In this document: in pieces, positions 26,239 to 34,093 of the stretch
How the letters are laid out: every line of letters starts with the position of its first letter
How positions within the stretch are numbered: position 1 is the stretch's first letter
Assembly: GCA_021173225.1 (NCBI GenBank)
Contig: JAJOLK010000018.1
Coordinates: 1-64,000 of the forward strand
DNA from: Phycisphaerales bacterium PN19_bin_20
GTDB taxonomy: Bacteria; Planctomycetota; Phycisphaerae; Phycisphaerales; UBA1924
Direction of reading: 5' to 3'
Length of the DNA stretch: 64,000 nucleotides
The notes under the pieces: model-generated
What the model saw: the letters and a program-made list of their open reading frames with translations, nothing else
Databases searched by the model: none
What the model was told of the DNA's origin: nothing
Position numbers and translations under genes: made by a program

Positions 26239-27285
26239 TCAGGCTTCGGCGAACATGGCCTCGACGAAGGCGTCGGGGTCAAAGTCGGCGAGGTCTTCGG
26301 GGGTTTCGCCGGTGCCGACGAAGAGGACGGGGATGTCGGAGGCGGCGCGGATGGCGACGACGACGCCGCCCTTGGCGGTGCCGTCAAGCTTGGCGAGGAT
26401 GATGCCTGTGACGCCGGCGACGGTGCCAAACTCTTGGGCCTGGCGGATGGCGTTCTGGCCGGTGGTGGCGTCAAGGACCAGGAGGGTTTCGTGCGGGGCG
26501 GCCTCGCCTGCGCCGGTGGGCGTGGTTGTGGCGGGGGCGTTCTTAGCGAGCACGGCCTTGATCTTGGCGAGCTGCTTCATAAGTGGGTCTTGCGTTTGCA
26601 AGCGCCCGGCGGTATCGACGATAAGGACATCAACGTTGCGAGCGCGGGCGGCGGTAAGGGCGTCAAAGGCGACGGCGGCGGGGTCTGCCCCCGGCGCACC
26701 TTTGACGACTTGCACGCCCAGACGCTCGCCCCAGATTTCAAGCTGGCGCACGGCGCCGGCACGGAAGGTGTCGGCGGCGCCGAGCAGGACGGTGTGGCCG
26801 TTGGAAGTCAGGCGTTTGCAGAGCTTGGCGATGCTGGTGGTTTTGCCGGCACCGTTGATGCCGGTGACGAGGATGACGGTGAGCTCGCCCTTTGGGCGGA
26901 GGTTCAGGGGCCTTGTGACGAAGGTGGCGTCGGCGCGAAGGTCAACGTCACGGCCGCCCGAGGCGAGCATGGCCTTGAGGCCGCGCTTGAGGTGGTCGAG
27001 GAGTTGTGCGGAGTCTTTGAGCGTGCCGGCGCGGTAGTCGTCGCGGACGTTCTGGATGATGGCGGCGGTGGCCTTGGTGCCGACGTCGGCTTCGAGCAGG
27101 AGCCGTTCGACGTCGGTGATGAGTGTTTCGTCGAGGGTGCGACCGAGGATCAGCGAGCGGAGCCTGGTAACGAAGAAGTCTTTGGTTTTGGCGAGGCCCG
27201 CGCCGAGTGTGGCAGAGACGGCCTTGGCGACGGTGCCGGTGACGGTCTGGGTCACTTTCGAGATGAAGTCTTTGAAGAAGGCCAT
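26239..27285 (-). CDS. ftsY: Signal recognition particle receptor FtsY
   Basis: The SRP-docking GTPase that brings nascent membrane proteins to SecYEG. The 348-aa product has the NG domain only, with a short amphipathic N-terminus (MAFFKDFISKVTQTVTG). GTPase motifs are GINGAGKTTSIAKL (G1), AADTFRAGAVRQLEIW, VDTAGRLQ (G3), AKLDGTAKGG (TKxD region) and FVGTGETPEDLADF at the end. It lacks the long acidic A domain of enteric FtsY. It is the last gene of the ribH-nusB-ftsY operon. Confidence 0.97.
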   Translation of the reverse strand: MAFFKDFISKVTQTVTGTVAKAVSATLGAGLAKTKDFFVTRLRSLILGRTLDETLITDVERLLLEADVGTKATAAIIQNVRDDYRAGTLKDSAQLLDHLKRGLKAMLASGGRDVDLRADATFVTRPLNLRPKGELTVILVTGINGAGKTTSIAKLCKRLTSNGHTVLLGAADTFRAGAVRQLEIWGERLGVQVVKGAPGADPAAVAFDALTAARARNVDVLIVDTAGRLQTQDPLMKQLAKIKAVLAKNAPATTTPTGAGEAAPHETLLVLDATTGQNAIRQAQEFGTVAGVTGIILAKLDGTAKGGVVVAIRAASDIPVLFVGTGETPEDLADFDPDAFVEAMFAEA

Positions 27286-27330
27286 GGGCGGGGCGTGAGT
27301 GTGTGAGGGCGGTTGTGTGCGGGGGTGGGT

Positions 27331-27918
27331 TTACGGGGGTGGAGGCAGGTCGAGCGGCTCGGTGTGCGCGAGTCGGGTGATGGCTGGGGTGACGGCGGCT
27401 GGCGCGCCCTCTAAGGCGGCCCCTGGGGTGGCTTCGGGCGCGGTGGCTTTGTAGACCTTGTCAAGCAGGGCGTTGATGAACGCGGGGCTCTTGTCGGTGC
27501 TGAACTCTTTAGCGAGCGCGACGGCATGGTTGATGACGGCCTTGCCGGGGGCGAGGTGGTTGATCAGCGCGTGGTGGGCGAGCCGCAGGATCGCGCGGTC
27601 AACCGCGGCTTGGCGGTGCGCGGGCCATGTCGGGGCGAGCTTGAGCATGGCGGCGTCGGCATCAGCGCGTTGGGCGTAGGCGCGCTGCGCGAGAGCGAAG
27701 GCCTCGTGCAGGCGGGCGGGGTCGGGGCCGGCCTCGGCGGCGAGCGCGTCAAGCAGCAGGCCTTGGTCGGGGTTGTAAGGATCAAGCCTTGGGCCGGAGC
27801 CGCGCGCGGCGGCGGGGCTAGGGGTGCGCTGGGCGTGGGCGTCGAGCTGGAAGAGGGCCTGGAAGGCGAGGCGGTGAAGATCGCGGTAGTCGGTGGGCGT
27901 GGGGGTTGGTTGGGTCAC
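27331..27918 (-). CDS. nusB: Transcription antitermination factor NusB
   Basis: An all-helical RNA-binding protein that works with NusE/S10 in rRNA antitermination. Family marks are HRLAFQALFQLDA at the N-terminus, VDRAILRLAHHALI and KAVINHAVALAKEFSTDKSPAFINALLDKVY at the C-terminus. It has 195 aa with a Pro/Ala tail. The start overlaps the ribH stop by four bases, so the ribH-nusB pairing is operonic, as in many bacteria. Confidence 0.94.
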   Translation of the reverse strand: MTQPTPTPTDYRDLHRLAFQALFQLDAHAQRTPSPAAARGSGPRLDPYNPDQGLLLDALAAEAGPDPARLHEAFALAQRAYAQRADADAAMLKLAPTWPAHRQAAVDRAILRLAHHALINHLAPGKAVINHAVALAKEFSTDKSPAFINALLDKVYKATAPEATPGAALEGAPAAVTPAITRLAHTEPLDLPPPP

Positions 27919-28619
27919 GCGCGGGCTCCGCTGCGGGCGAGCTTGTCAGGACGCGCCAGTGGTGGACGCGCCAGTGGTGGACGCACCAGTGGTGGACGCG
28001 CGTGAGTGGAAAGTGCGCTGGCGGGCTGGTTGGTGGCGTTCATCATCGCGCGGGTCTGCTGAAGTGTGTCAAGGAGTGCGGTCATGGCCTCGTGGCCCTT
28101 GTTGCCGATATGGAGCTGGTTGCCGAGGTGCTTTGGGCGGTCGGTGCGTGCGCGCTTGGGGGAGACGCCGGCGCGGGCCAGGGCTTGGCTTTGGTCAAGG
28201 ACGGTGAGCACGCCGTTGGTGGTTGGGCGGGTGTGCTTAATGGCGGCGGCGACGAGGCCCTGGGTGACGGCGTGGGCGAGGTACTGGTCGTGTTCGGTTT
28301 CACCCTTGATGATGCAGCCGAGGGCGACGGTGCCGTCGTAGCGGCCGGTGGCGAGGGCGGCGTCGGTGAGTGCGACAAGCTCAAAGCTGCCGGGGGCGTG
28401 GTAAACGTCGCAGGCCAGATGGTCCGAGCCTGCGTAAGCCTCTGCGTAGGCGGCCAGTGCACCGGCAAGGAGCAGGTCTGTGACGGTGGCGTTGTAACGG
28501 CTGACGATGACGGCGACGGCGGGCGGGCGGTCGGCCTGGCCGCTGGGCATCGCGCGCGGTGCGGGCTTGGCGGGTGCGGGCTTGGCGGGGGCTGGTTTGG
28601 TTGTCAAGCGCTGTCGCAT
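27915..28619 (-). CDS. ribH: 6,7-dimethyl-8-ribityllumazine synthase
   Basis: The penultimate step of riboflavin synthesis. The domain begins AVAVIVSRYNATVTDLLLAGA. HAPGSFELV is the substrate segment, LGCIIKGETEHD contains the catalytic His (more often GETxHFD), and GNKGHEAM closes the core. The 234-aa product is long: a Lys/Pro/Ala N-terminal extension and a ~45-residue C-terminal tail with ARPPLARP repeats from the 15-bp array at 27950-27994. ATG 28619 is used; ATG 28625 is an alternative. The stop overlaps nusB by four bases. Confidence 0.95.
   Translation of the reverse strand: MRQRLTTKPAPAKPAPAKPAPRAMPSGQADRPPAVAVIVSRYNATVTDLLLAGALAAYAEAYAGSDHLACDVYHAPGSFELVALTDAALATGRYDGTVALGCIIKGETEHDQYLAHAVTQGLVAAAIKHTRPTTNGVLTVLDQSQALARAGVSPKRARTDRPKHLGNQLHIGNKGHEAMTALLDTLQQTRAMMNATNQPASALSTHARPPLVRPPLARPPLARPDKLARSGARA
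27950..27994. repeat. Tandem array, 3 x 15 bp in ribH 3' end
   Basis: GACGCGCCAGTGGTG is repeated three times with one mismatch and stays in frame. On the coding (minus) strand it encodes the Arg-Pro-Pro-Leu repeats of the RibH tail. Confidence 0.92.
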
Positions 28620-28676
28620 GGGCATCGGTGGGGATGATAGGGCCCCGCGCTGTGGGCCTGCCCACTATGCTGGTGC

Positions 28677-29429
28677 GTGCGCATTGCCCCTGAAGGATGG
28701 ATCGTGCTGGGCCCGATGATCGTGGCGAGCCTGCTGCTGGGCGGGCTTGTGGCGTGGCTGGGCTGGCCTGCGCCATGGGCGGCGTGGGTAATCTGCGCGG
28801 GCCTTGGGCTGCTGGTGCTGTGGGGGCTGTGGTTCTTTCGAGACCCGGTGCGTCGGGTGCCGGAGGGGGCAACGGCAGAGAGTGTGATCTCGCCAGCGGA
28901 CGGCAAGGTCATCAAGGTTGATTTGGCCCCGCTGCCTGTGGAGCTGGCGGAGGCCGTGCGTGGGCTGGGGCACGACCCGCTGGTGCCGCTGGTGCGTGTG
29001 AGCATCTTTTTGAACCTGTTTGATGTGCACGTCAACCGCGTGGTGGTGGGCGGGCGGATTGTGAAGCTGGCGTACACGCCGGGGGCGTTTGTGAACGCGA
29101 GCTTTGACAAGGCGAGCACGCATAATGAGCGGAACGCGGCGCTGATGGTTGATGGCGCGGGGCGTGTGCTGGCGTTTAGTCAGATCGCGGGCCTAGTGGC
29201 GCGGCGGATCGTGTGCCACCTGCGCGAGGGGCAGAGCGTGGCGGCGGGTGAGCGTTTTGGGTTGATCCGATTCGGAAGCCGTGCCGAGGTGTGGATGCCT
29301 GCGGGCACGCGGGTGGATGTGCAGGTGGGCCAGCGTGTGACGGCGGGCGTGAGCGTGTTGGCGACGATGGCGCAAGCGGCGAGTGGTGTTGGCGTGGCGA
29401 GTGGTGTTGGCGCGGATGGTGTGCGTTGA
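28677..29429 (+). CDS. psd: Phosphatidylserine decarboxylase proenzyme
   Basis: The 250-aa short (archaeal-type) enzyme converts phosphatidylserine to phosphatidylethanolamine. It has N-terminal membrane helices (VLGPMIVASLLLGGLVAWLGW; WVICAGLGLLVLWGLWFF) then WFFRDPVRRVP and SPADGKV. The His-containing NLFDVHVNR is the conserved core. The self-cleavage site is RFGSR near residue 202, where the Ser becomes the pyruvoyl group. GTG 28677 is the start. The stop TGA overlaps a possible TTG start of pssA. Confidence 0.95.
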   Translation: MRIAPEGWIVLGPMIVASLLLGGLVAWLGWPAPWAAWVICAGLGLLVLWGLWFFRDPVRRVPEGATAESVISPADGKVIKVDLAPLPVELAEAVRGLGHDPLVPLVRVSIFLNLFDVHVNRVVVGGRIVKLAYTPGAFVNASFDKASTHNERNAALMVDGAGRVLAFSQIAGLVARRIVCHLREGQSVAAGERFGLIRFGSRAEVWMPAGTRVDVQVGQRVTAGVSVLATMAQAASGVGVASGVGADGVR

Positions 29430-30355
29430 GCGCGCTGCCGCCAGTGCGGGGGCCGGAAGGTGCCGCCTCTGGGGGCGAGGGCCCGGCGGGCGCGGTGCGG
29501 TCGCGTAGTGGTTGGAGGGCGCGTGGGCGTGCTGGTGTTCGGCGGGGTGGGCGGGGCGGTACGGCCAGCTTGCGGACGCGCGAGGTTGAGCTTCGGAAGC
29601 TGCTTCCGAACCTGCTGACGGCTGGTGCGCTGTGCGCCGGCGTGGCGAGCATCTACTTTGCGCAGCGGTACGTGCCGGGCTCGGGCGATCACGGGCCACT
29701 GATGCGGGCGGTGGGGCTGATCGGTCTGTCGTTTATTTTGGACGGGCTGGACGGTCGGCTGGCGCGGCTGCTGCGTGCGACGAGCCGCTTTGGCGAGCGG
29801 TTTGACAGCTTGTCAGACTTTGTTGCTTTCGGGCTGGCACCGGCGTTTATTTTGTACCGGTGGCTGCTGGGCGGGCTTGATGAGCTGGGCTTTGCCGTCG
29901 TGGTGATGTACGCGCTGTGCGCGGCAATTCGGCTTGCGCGGTTTGCGCGACAGGCGGGGCGGAAGCCCGCGGGGGCCGCGGTGTCACGGTTCTTTCAGGG
30001 GTTACCTGCGCCGGCGGCGGGGTTTGTGGTGCTGCTGCCGCTGCTGGCGGCGCTGAGCCCGACGCTGACGCGTTACGTTGGGGGCACGTGGGTGAACAGC
30101 GGGTGGCTGCCCTGGGTGGTGCTTGCGCACACGGTGGGTGTGTCGCTGCTGATGGTGAGCACGATCCCAATGTTGTCGGTGAAGCACATGAAGGTTGATC
30201 GGCGTGTGCTGGTGCCGCTGATGGTGGGGATCGGGGTGCTGGCGGTGTTTCTGGCGAAGGACGCGTGGCTGACGCTGGCGGTGCTGGCGGGGCTGTATTT
30301 GCTGAGCTTGCCGCTGGCGGTGCGGGCGCGCAAACGCGAAGTGCCGGTGTTGTAG
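29426..30355 (+). CDS. pssA: CDP-diacylglycerol--serine O-phosphatidyltransferase
   Basis: An integral-membrane enzyme that makes phosphatidylserine, the substrate of the psd product before it. The CDP-alcohol phosphotransferase motif is complete: DGLDGRLARLLRATSRFGERFDSLSDF (given here across positions 29744-29821; D-G-x2-A-R-x8-G-x3-D-x3-D). About eight hydrophobic segments follow. The start is uncertain: TTG 29426 overlaps the psd stop (TTGA), giving 309 aa with a basic N-terminal extension; TTG 29570 begins just before ELRKLLPNLLTAG, the usual family start. Confidence 0.93.
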   Translation: MSALPPVRGPEGAASGGEGPAGAVRSRSGWRARGRAGVRRGGRGGTASLRTREVELRKLLPNLLTAGALCAGVASIYFAQRYVPGSGDHGPLMRAVGLIGLSFILDGLDGRLARLLRATSRFGERFDSLSDFVAFGLAPAFILYRWLLGGLDELGFAVVVMYALCAAIRLARFARQAGRKPAGAAVSRFFQGLPAPAAGFVVLLPLLAALSPTLTRYVGGTWVNSGWLPWVVLAHTVGVSLLMVSTIPMLSVKHMKVDRRVLVPLMVGIGVLAVFLAKDAWLTLAVLAGLYLLSLPLAVRARKREVPVL

Positions 30356-30424
30356 CGGCGCGTGCGTGTGAGGTTGAGATGTCAGGTAATCGAGTCGAGC
30401 TGGTCGGACGGTCGGCTTAGCGGC

Positions 30425-30952
30425 TCAGCGCTTCACGCCCGTGGACATGTGCTCGTGGATGATCTTCCAGCCGTCAATGGTGCGGCGGAGGGCGAGGGTC
30501 ATGTGCCCGGGCAGGTCGAGGGTCTGGCCGTTGGGCATCTCGCCGTTGATGCGGACGAGACCGGCCCAGACGGCGAGGTCACCGCTGCGGACGAGCTTGA
30601 ACTGGTCGGTTGGCTTGAGGGTGGCGCGGGTGAACTGGTTCATGCCCGGGCCCCAGACGCCGGCGTACTCGTTCCAGCTCTGGATGACGGTGTCGTTGGG
30701 TGACATGCCGTCAAAGGAGAGGAACTCATCGTTGGCGACGATGGTGCGCTCGAGGCGGTCGGTGGTGAAGGTCTGGCCGGGCTCTTTGATCCAGGCCTCG
30801 AAGAAGGCGTCGATGACGGCCTTTGGCGCGCTGACGTCAGCGGTGAGCTTGGAGACCTCGGGGGCCTCGATCTTGCTGACGACGATGCAGGCGGGCAGGG
30901 CCGCCGCGGTGGCGAGCAGCGCGGTGGTAGAGAGGGCGCGGGCGAGGGCCAT
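30425..30952 (-). CDS. Lipoprotein with an NTF2/SnoaL-like domain
   Basis: A lipoprotein signal peptide (ARALSTTALLATAAALPAC, lipobox LPAC with Cys about residue 22) is followed by one domain: AVIDAFFEAWIKE at its start, SFDGMSPND in the middle and a strand-rich end with GWKIIHEHMS, typical of DUF4440/SnoaL-like (NTF2 fold) proteins. The molecular function is unknown. ATG 30952 is used. The small conserved gene at 31023 lies upstream on the same strand. Confidence 0.8.
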   Translation of the reverse strand: MALARALSTTALLATAAALPACIVVSKIEAPEVSKLTADVSAPKAVIDAFFEAWIKEPGQTFTTDRLERTIVANDEFLSFDGMSPNDTVIQSWNEYAGVWGPGMNQFTRATLKPTDQFKLVRSGDLAVWAGLVRINGEMPNGQTLDLPGHMTLALRRTIDGWKIIHEHMSTGVKR

Positions 30953-31022
30953 GGAGAACTCCGTGAGGTATGGCACGATGGCGTGGCGGTGTGCGGTGCG
31001 GGGCGGGGCGTGTGATCGGACG

Positions 31023-31271
31023 TCAGGCGGGCTCAACCTGCGAGTGCTGGTCGAGGTTCAGGTGGACAATCTCGCCGTCGTCACGCTTGAGGATGAGGCG
31101 GTCGAGCCAGAGGCGGTCGTCCTTGGCGTGCGCGTACCACGAGCCGGTTTTGGATTGCTCGTAGCGCACGACGGTGCCCTCGATGCTGGTGCGGATGGCA
31201 CCGACGGGGCGGGGGACTTGCTGGGTGACGCGGACGCGGGCGCCGGTCTTGTAGGCCTGCTGGGTTGACAT
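31023..31271 (-). CDS. Small conserved hypothetical protein
   Basis: The 82-aa protein starts MSTQQAYKTGARVRVTQQV and contains AIRTSIEGTVVRYEQSKTGSW, then a charged strand region DDRLWLDRLILKRDDGEIVHLNL. A similar pattern (RVRVTQ, EGxVV, TGSWYAH, DxLRLRKDDGEI) is known from uncharacterised proteins of Proteobacteria and Planctomycetes. It looks like a small beta-barrel. No function can be assigned. The divergent nadA gene starts 108 bases away. Confidence 0.72.
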   Translation of the reverse strand: MSTQQAYKTGARVRVTQQVPRPVGAIRTSIEGTVVRYEQSKTGSWYAHAKDDRLWLDRLILKRDDGEIVHLNLDQHSQVEPA

Positions 31272-31379
31272 GCTGCTCGAAGGATACGCGGGTGCGCGGG
31301 TGCGTTCACGCCGAAGGGAGTGTGCCGGGGTTTGGTTGGGTAGGTGAACGGTTTGGCGGCGGCGCTCGTAGTATTCGCC

Positions 31380-32771
31380 ATGCTGTGGCAACCGGCACTT
31401 GATGATGACTATCTGCGTCTGACGCCCGCCGAGCTGGGGGCCCGGATCTCGGCACGCCGGCGCGAGCTGGGCGCGAAGTTGGTGATCCTTGGGCACCATT
31501 ACCAGACCGATGAGGTGATCCAGCACGCGGACTTTACTGGTGACAGCCTGAAGCTGAGCCAGTTGGCGGCGGGGCAGGTTGGCGGCGGGGGTGCGGCTGG
31601 GGGCGATGGTGATGGTGCCAAGTACGTGATCTTTTGCGGCGTGCACTTCATGGCCGAGACGGCCGACATGCTCACGCCCGAGGGCGTTCGGGTGATCTTG
31701 CCGGATATGTCGGCGGGTTGCTCGATGGCGGACATGGCGGACTATGAAGAGGCGGTCGAGGCGTGGGGCTTGATCGACGCGGCGCTGAAGGGCCAAGGGT
31801 TCAAGGGCCGCGTGATCCCGGTGACGTACATCAACTCGACGGCGGCGATCAAGGCGTTTGTGGGCCAGCGCGGCGGCGCGGTGTGTACTTCGAGCAACGC
31901 GCAGTTTGTGATGGAGTGGGCGCTGCGGGGCGGCGATGAGCCGCTGAAGGCGGGCGAGCGTGTCAAGGTGCTGTTCCTGCCTGATCAGCACCTGGGGCGG
32001 AACACCAGCGCCAAGCTGGGTATTGAGGTAGCGACAGGCACGGTGGTTTACGACCCGCGCAAGACGGCACGGGGCGAGCCGCTGGGGGGTGCCACGCCCG
32101 AGCAGCTCATGAGCGCCACGACGATCTTGTGGGCGGGGCACTGCTCGGTGCACAAGCTGTTTAAGCCTGAGCATGTGCTGGCGATTCGCGCGGCGGAGGC
32201 GGAGCTGCCCAGGGCGGAGCGGACCAAGGTGCTGGTACACCCCGAGTGCCTGCGCGAGGTGGTTGAGCTGGCCGACCTGGACGGGTCGACTGAGTTTATT
32301 ATCAAAACGCTGCGCAGCGCGGCACCGGGCAGCAGGTGGGCCGTGGGCACCGAGGTGCATCTGGTGATGCGCGAGGCGGCGGAGGCGGCCAAGCGCGGGG
32401 TAAGCGTGCGGATTTTGAGCGAATGTCAGTGCCTTTGCACGACGATGTACCGTATCGACCAGCCGCACGTGCTGTGGGTGCTTGATGAGCTGGCGAAGGT
32501 TGAGTTGGGCGTGAAGGGCGCGCGGGTGCCCAACGTGGTGAGCGTGCACCCCGAGGCGCGGCGGTGGGGGCTGGTGGCGCTGGAGCGGATGCTTCGACTG
32601 AGCGTGCCGATCGAGCTGCTGGGCAAGGGCGGTGGCGCGACGGGCGGAGCGAAGGCGGCTGGCGGAGGCGCGGAAAATTCTGGCGCGCGGGGCAGTCGCG
32701 GCGGGCAGCGGGCGCGTGGCGAGCGGCCGGTCGAAAGTGCGACGGCGGCGGCGGGCGTTGCAGAGGACTGA
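31380..32771 (+). CDS. nadA: Quinolinate synthase
   Basis: A 4Fe-4S enzyme that makes quinolinate from iminoaspartate and DHAP for NAD. Family segments are LVILGHHYQTDEVI, HFMAETADML, DMSAGCSMAD (first cluster Cys), WAGHCSVHKLF (second) and SECQCLCTTMYR (third, with adjacent Cys). It is 463 aa, the longer NadA type, with a Gly/Ala tail rich in repeats at the C-terminus and a short Gly insert (GQVGGGGAAGGDGDG). ATG 31380 is chosen; pheA follows after 46 bases. Confidence 0.96.
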   Translation: MLWQPALDDDYLRLTPAELGARISARRRELGAKLVILGHHYQTDEVIQHADFTGDSLKLSQLAAGQVGGGGAAGGDGDGAKYVIFCGVHFMAETADMLTPEGVRVILPDMSAGCSMADMADYEEAVEAWGLIDAALKGQGFKGRVIPVTYINSTAAIKAFVGQRGGAVCTSSNAQFVMEWALRGGDEPLKAGERVKVLFLPDQHLGRNTSAKLGIEVATGTVVYDPRKTARGEPLGGATPEQLMSATTILWAGHCSVHKLFKPEHVLAIRAAEAELPRAERTKVLVHPECLREVVELADLDGSTEFIIKTLRSAAPGSRWAVGTEVHLVMREAAEAAKRGVSVRILSECQCLCTTMYRIDQPHVLWVLDELAKVELGVKGARVPNVVSVHPEARRWGLVALERMLRLSVPIELLGKGGGATGGAKAAGGGAENSGARGSRGGQRARGERPVESATAAAGVAED

Positions 32772-32817
32772 CGGCTGCGGCTGAGCGCGTCGGATGATCG
32801 AGCCGATAACTTGTGCC

Positions 32818-34083
32818 ATGAGCAAGCGCGTGTCGAAGAATGCGGTCGGTGGGGCGTCGGTCGGTGCATCGGTTGGGGCGTCGGTGGTCGCGCCGAAGGT
32901 CCTTGGCGGCGGCCGGGCGAAGGGCGCGACCAAGAGCGCGGTCAAGAGCGCAACCAAGGGCGCGACAAACAAAGGCACCGCGTCCACGCGAGCGCCGCTG
33001 GCGCTGGGTGATCTGCGCCAGCGGATCGACGAGATGGACAAGCGGCTGGTTGGGCTGCTCAACGAGCGGTCAAGCCTGGTCGTTGAGGTCGGCAAGCTCA
33101 AGCGTGCGAACAACATCCCGATCTACGCGCCGCACCGCGAGGCAGAGGTGCTCAAGCGTGTGCTGGCGAGCAACGCGGGCCCGCTGGCGGACAGGGCGAT
33201 TGAGGGCGTGTACCGCGAGCTGATGAGCGGGAGCTTTGCGCTCGAGAAGCCGCTGAGCGTGGGGTACCTGGGGCCCCCGGGGAGCTTCAGTCACCTGGCG
33301 GCGGTGCGGCACTTTGGATCGTCGGTAGAGCTGGCGGACATGGGCGCGATCGACGGCGTTTTTACCGAGGTGGTCCGCGGGCACGTAGATTATGGGCTGG
33401 TGCCGATTGAGAACTCGATCATCGGCGGGATTACCGAGACGCTCGACGGGCTGGTGGCGCACGCGGGCAAGCTGCGTGTATACGCGGAGGTGCAGCTGGG
33501 CGTGCACCACGCGTTGATCGGCGCGTGCGCACCGGCGAAGGTGACGCGTGTGCTGAGCAAGCCTGAGGTGTTTGCGCAGTGCCGTACGTGGCTGGCGACG
33601 CAGTATCCGCGGGCCGAGCTGGTGCCCAGCGCGAGCAGCTCAAAGGCGGTGCAGGACGTGGCGGCGGCTGGCGCGCGGTCGGGCTGGGGGGCGATCGGCA
33701 GCACGCTGGCGGCGGACCTTTACGGGCTGAACGTGCTGTTTGACGCGATCGAGGACAACCCGGGCAACATTACGCGGTTCTTTGTCATCGGGCGGCAGGA
33801 GGCGCAGGCCAGCGGCGACGACAAGACGTCGGTGCTGTTCGCGGCGCTGAACAAGCCCGGCGCACTAGCGCGAGTGCTGGGCGACTTCGAGCGCTGCGGG
33901 GTCAACCTCACGCACATCGACAAGCGCCCGAGCCGGAGGGAGAACTGGTCGTACACGTTCTTCATTGACGCGCACGGGCACCACAGCCAGAAGCCGGTGG
34001 CAAAGGCGATCAAGCTCGCGCGGCGGCACTGCCAGGAGCTTCATGTGCTGGGCAGCTACCCGCGCAGCCGGCGTGTGCTGTAA
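32818..34083 (+). CDS. pheA: Chorismate mutase / prephenate dehydratase
   Basis: A bifunctional enzyme of phenylalanine synthesis. After a ~55-residue Lys/Ala/Thr/Ser tail (KSAVKSATKGATNKG) come an AroQ mutase domain (LRQRIDEMDKRLVGLLNER ... APHREAEVLKRV), the dehydratase domain (GYLGPPGSFSHLAAV, PIENSIIGGITETLDGL, and NITRFFVI with the TRF motif), and an ACT domain (LFAALNKPGALARVL). The Phe-binding ESRP motif appears here as DKRPSR, so allosteric behaviour may differ. ATG 32818 is used. The N-terminal tail is histone-tail-like in composition and is unusual. Confidence 0.95.
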   Translation: MSKRVSKNAVGGASVGASVGASVVAPKVLGGGRAKGATKSAVKSATKGATNKGTASTRAPLALGDLRQRIDEMDKRLVGLLNERSSLVVEVGKLKRANNIPIYAPHREAEVLKRVLASNAGPLADRAIEGVYRELMSGSFALEKPLSVGYLGPPGSFSHLAAVRHFGSSVELADMGAIDGVFTEVVRGHVDYGLVPIENSIIGGITETLDGLVAHAGKLRVYAEVQLGVHHALIGACAPAKVTRVLSKPEVFAQCRTWLATQYPRAELVPSASSSKAVQDVAAAGARSGWGAIGSTLAADLYGLNVLFDAIEDNPGNITRFFVIGRQEAQASGDDKTSVLFAALNKPGALARVLGDFERCGVNLTHIDKRPSRRENWSYTFFIDAHGHHSQKPVAKAIKLARRHCQELHVLGSYPRSRRVL

Positions 34084-34093
34084 GGGGCGGGGC

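Noticed and set aside
31272..33116. Long minus frame across nadA and pheA
   Set aside because: Only its last 82 codons (31023-31271) look real; the rest is antisense to two recognised enzymes.
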